This document shows positions 63,474-64,000 of a stretch of DNA of 64,000 nt, piece after piece. Numbering within the stretch: the first letter of the stretch is position 1; each line of letters starts with the position of its first letter. The notes below the pieces were generated by a model. It was not told the origin of the DNA, did not search any database, and worked only from the letters and a program-made list of their open reading frames with translations. The stretch is from Sphingomonas sp. UNC305MFCol5.2 (GTDB taxonomy: Bacteria > Pseudomonadota > Alphaproteobacteria > Sphingomonadales > Sphingomonadaceae). The translations under genes and the position numbers were made by a program. The stretch is taken from contig NZ_JOOE01000004.1 in the NCBI RefSeq assembly GCF_000712135.1, forward strand, positions 188,501 through 252,500, read 5' to 3'.

Positions 63474-64000
63474 TCAGACGTCCAGATTGGCTACGCTCAG
63501 CGCATTCTCCTGGATGAATTCGCGGCGCGGCTCGACCACGTCGCCCATCAGCCGAGTGAAGATCTCGTCGGCGACGTCCGCCTGGTCGACTTGCACCACC
63601 AGCATCGAACGGTTGGTGGGATCGAGCGTGGTCTCCCAGAGCTGCTCGGCATTCATCTCGCCGAGACCCTTGTAGCGCTGGATCGACAGGCCCTTGCGGC
63701 CCGCGGCGAGGATCGCGTCGAGCAACTGGCTCGGGCGCGACACCAAAGCCTCGCCCTTGGCGACGGTCACCGGCTCGTCCTCGCCTTCGAGCGCGGCCGC
63801 GGCCTCGATCTCGGTGGCGGGGATCGCCTTCGAGGGCACCAGCTTCGACGGCAGCAGATAGCTCTCGGCCTGCTCCGAGGCGAGCGCGTGGAGTTTGCGG
63901 GCCTCGGCCGAGACGAGGAAGTTCGTCTCGACGATGTGGTGATCGGTCACGCCGCGCCAGCGCCGCTCGAAATGGTAGCCGCCATCCTCGGTCACACGCG
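63474..64000 (-). CDS. gyrB: DNA gyrase subunit B, C-terminal part
   Basis: The frame runs off the right edge, so only about 175 codons of the 3' end are visible. [24 protein letters not shown] is the nearly invariant GyrB signature (key QRYKGLGEM), followed by [30 protein letters not shown]. It is the end of the Toprim and C-terminal domain of the ATPase subunit of gyrase. The stop lies 74 bases downstream of the start region of the PQQ dehydrogenase gene, on the same strand. Confidence 0.98.
   Translation of the reverse strand, partial: RVTEDGGYHFERRWRGVTDHHIVETNFLVSAEARKLHALASEQAESYLLPSKLVPSKAIPATEIEAAAALEGEDEPVTVAKGEALVSRPSQLLDAILAAGRKGLSIQRYKGLGEMNAEQLWETTLDPTNRSMLVVQVDQADVADEIFTRLMGDVVEPRREFIQENALSVANLDV

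Overview
This is a 64 kb stretch of ordinary chromosome from a GC-rich alphaproteobacterium, very probably a Sphingomonas or close relative (order Sphingomonadales). The evidence is MipZ instead of MinCDE, ALAS-type HemA, BtaAB, many TonB-dependent receptors, several small secreted proteins of sphingomonad type, and frequent GTG/TTG starts. I see no prophage, integrase, insertion sequence, CRISPR array or rRNA. One tRNA (Thr-GGT) is present.

Layout. 0-2.3 kb: end of a DUF167 gene, folD, a small exported protein and a MarC-type membrane protein, each overlapping the next by a few bases. 2.3-6.4 kb: envelope glycosylation genes (STT3-like GT-C protein, GtrA flippase, methyltransferase, DPM/GtrB-type GT2). 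6.4-17.9 kb: (p)ppGpp synthetase/hydrolase, HxlR regulator with a divergent secreted protein, DUF4893 lipoprotein, cytochrome c, oligopeptidase B, GGDEF protein, D-threonine aldolase-like enzyme, aminopeptidase P. 18-23.6 kb: tRNA-Thr, then a coupled glutathione-dependent formaldehyde detoxification operon (frmA, glyoxalase-fold, cupin, fghA, FAD reductase, TraB/GumN protein, DUF1440). 23.6-35.3 kb: housekeeping genes (exonuclease, phosphomannomutase, DnaJ-like protein, mipZ, panC, topA, yghU, dprA, plsY, murI). 35.5-44.3 kb: hemA, btaAB betaine-lipid genes, the rpiB-glyA-nrdR-trmJ operon, chorismate mutase, and rpsD with a clear terminator. 44.4-46.8 kb: an isolated cluster of three tail-collar proteins, a GNAT and a DUF6916-like protein. 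47-50.7 kb: M28 peptidase and agmatine-to-putrescine enzymes (aguA, aguB). 50.9-56.7 kb: a carbohydrate locus (GH43, TonB receptor, GH30) that looks aimed at arabinogalactan. 56.8-62 kb: a compact BlaI / M56 metallopeptidase / secreted repeat protein / TonB receptor operon. It ends with a PQQ sugar dehydrogenase and the 3' end of gyrB.

The most unusual system is the 56.8-62 kb operon. A BlaI repressor with two perfect tandem operators controls a BlaR1-like membrane peptidase. The part of that peptidase beyond the last membrane segment carries 28-29-residue repeats instead of a penicillin-binding sensor domain. The next gene encodes a secreted protein built from the same repeats, and the operon ends in an outer-membrane receptor. 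This looks like an envelope or nutrient-sensing circuit, not beta-lactam resistance. Also notable are the tandem collar-protein cluster and FNR-type palindromes upstream of hemA and of a 52-residue helical protein.
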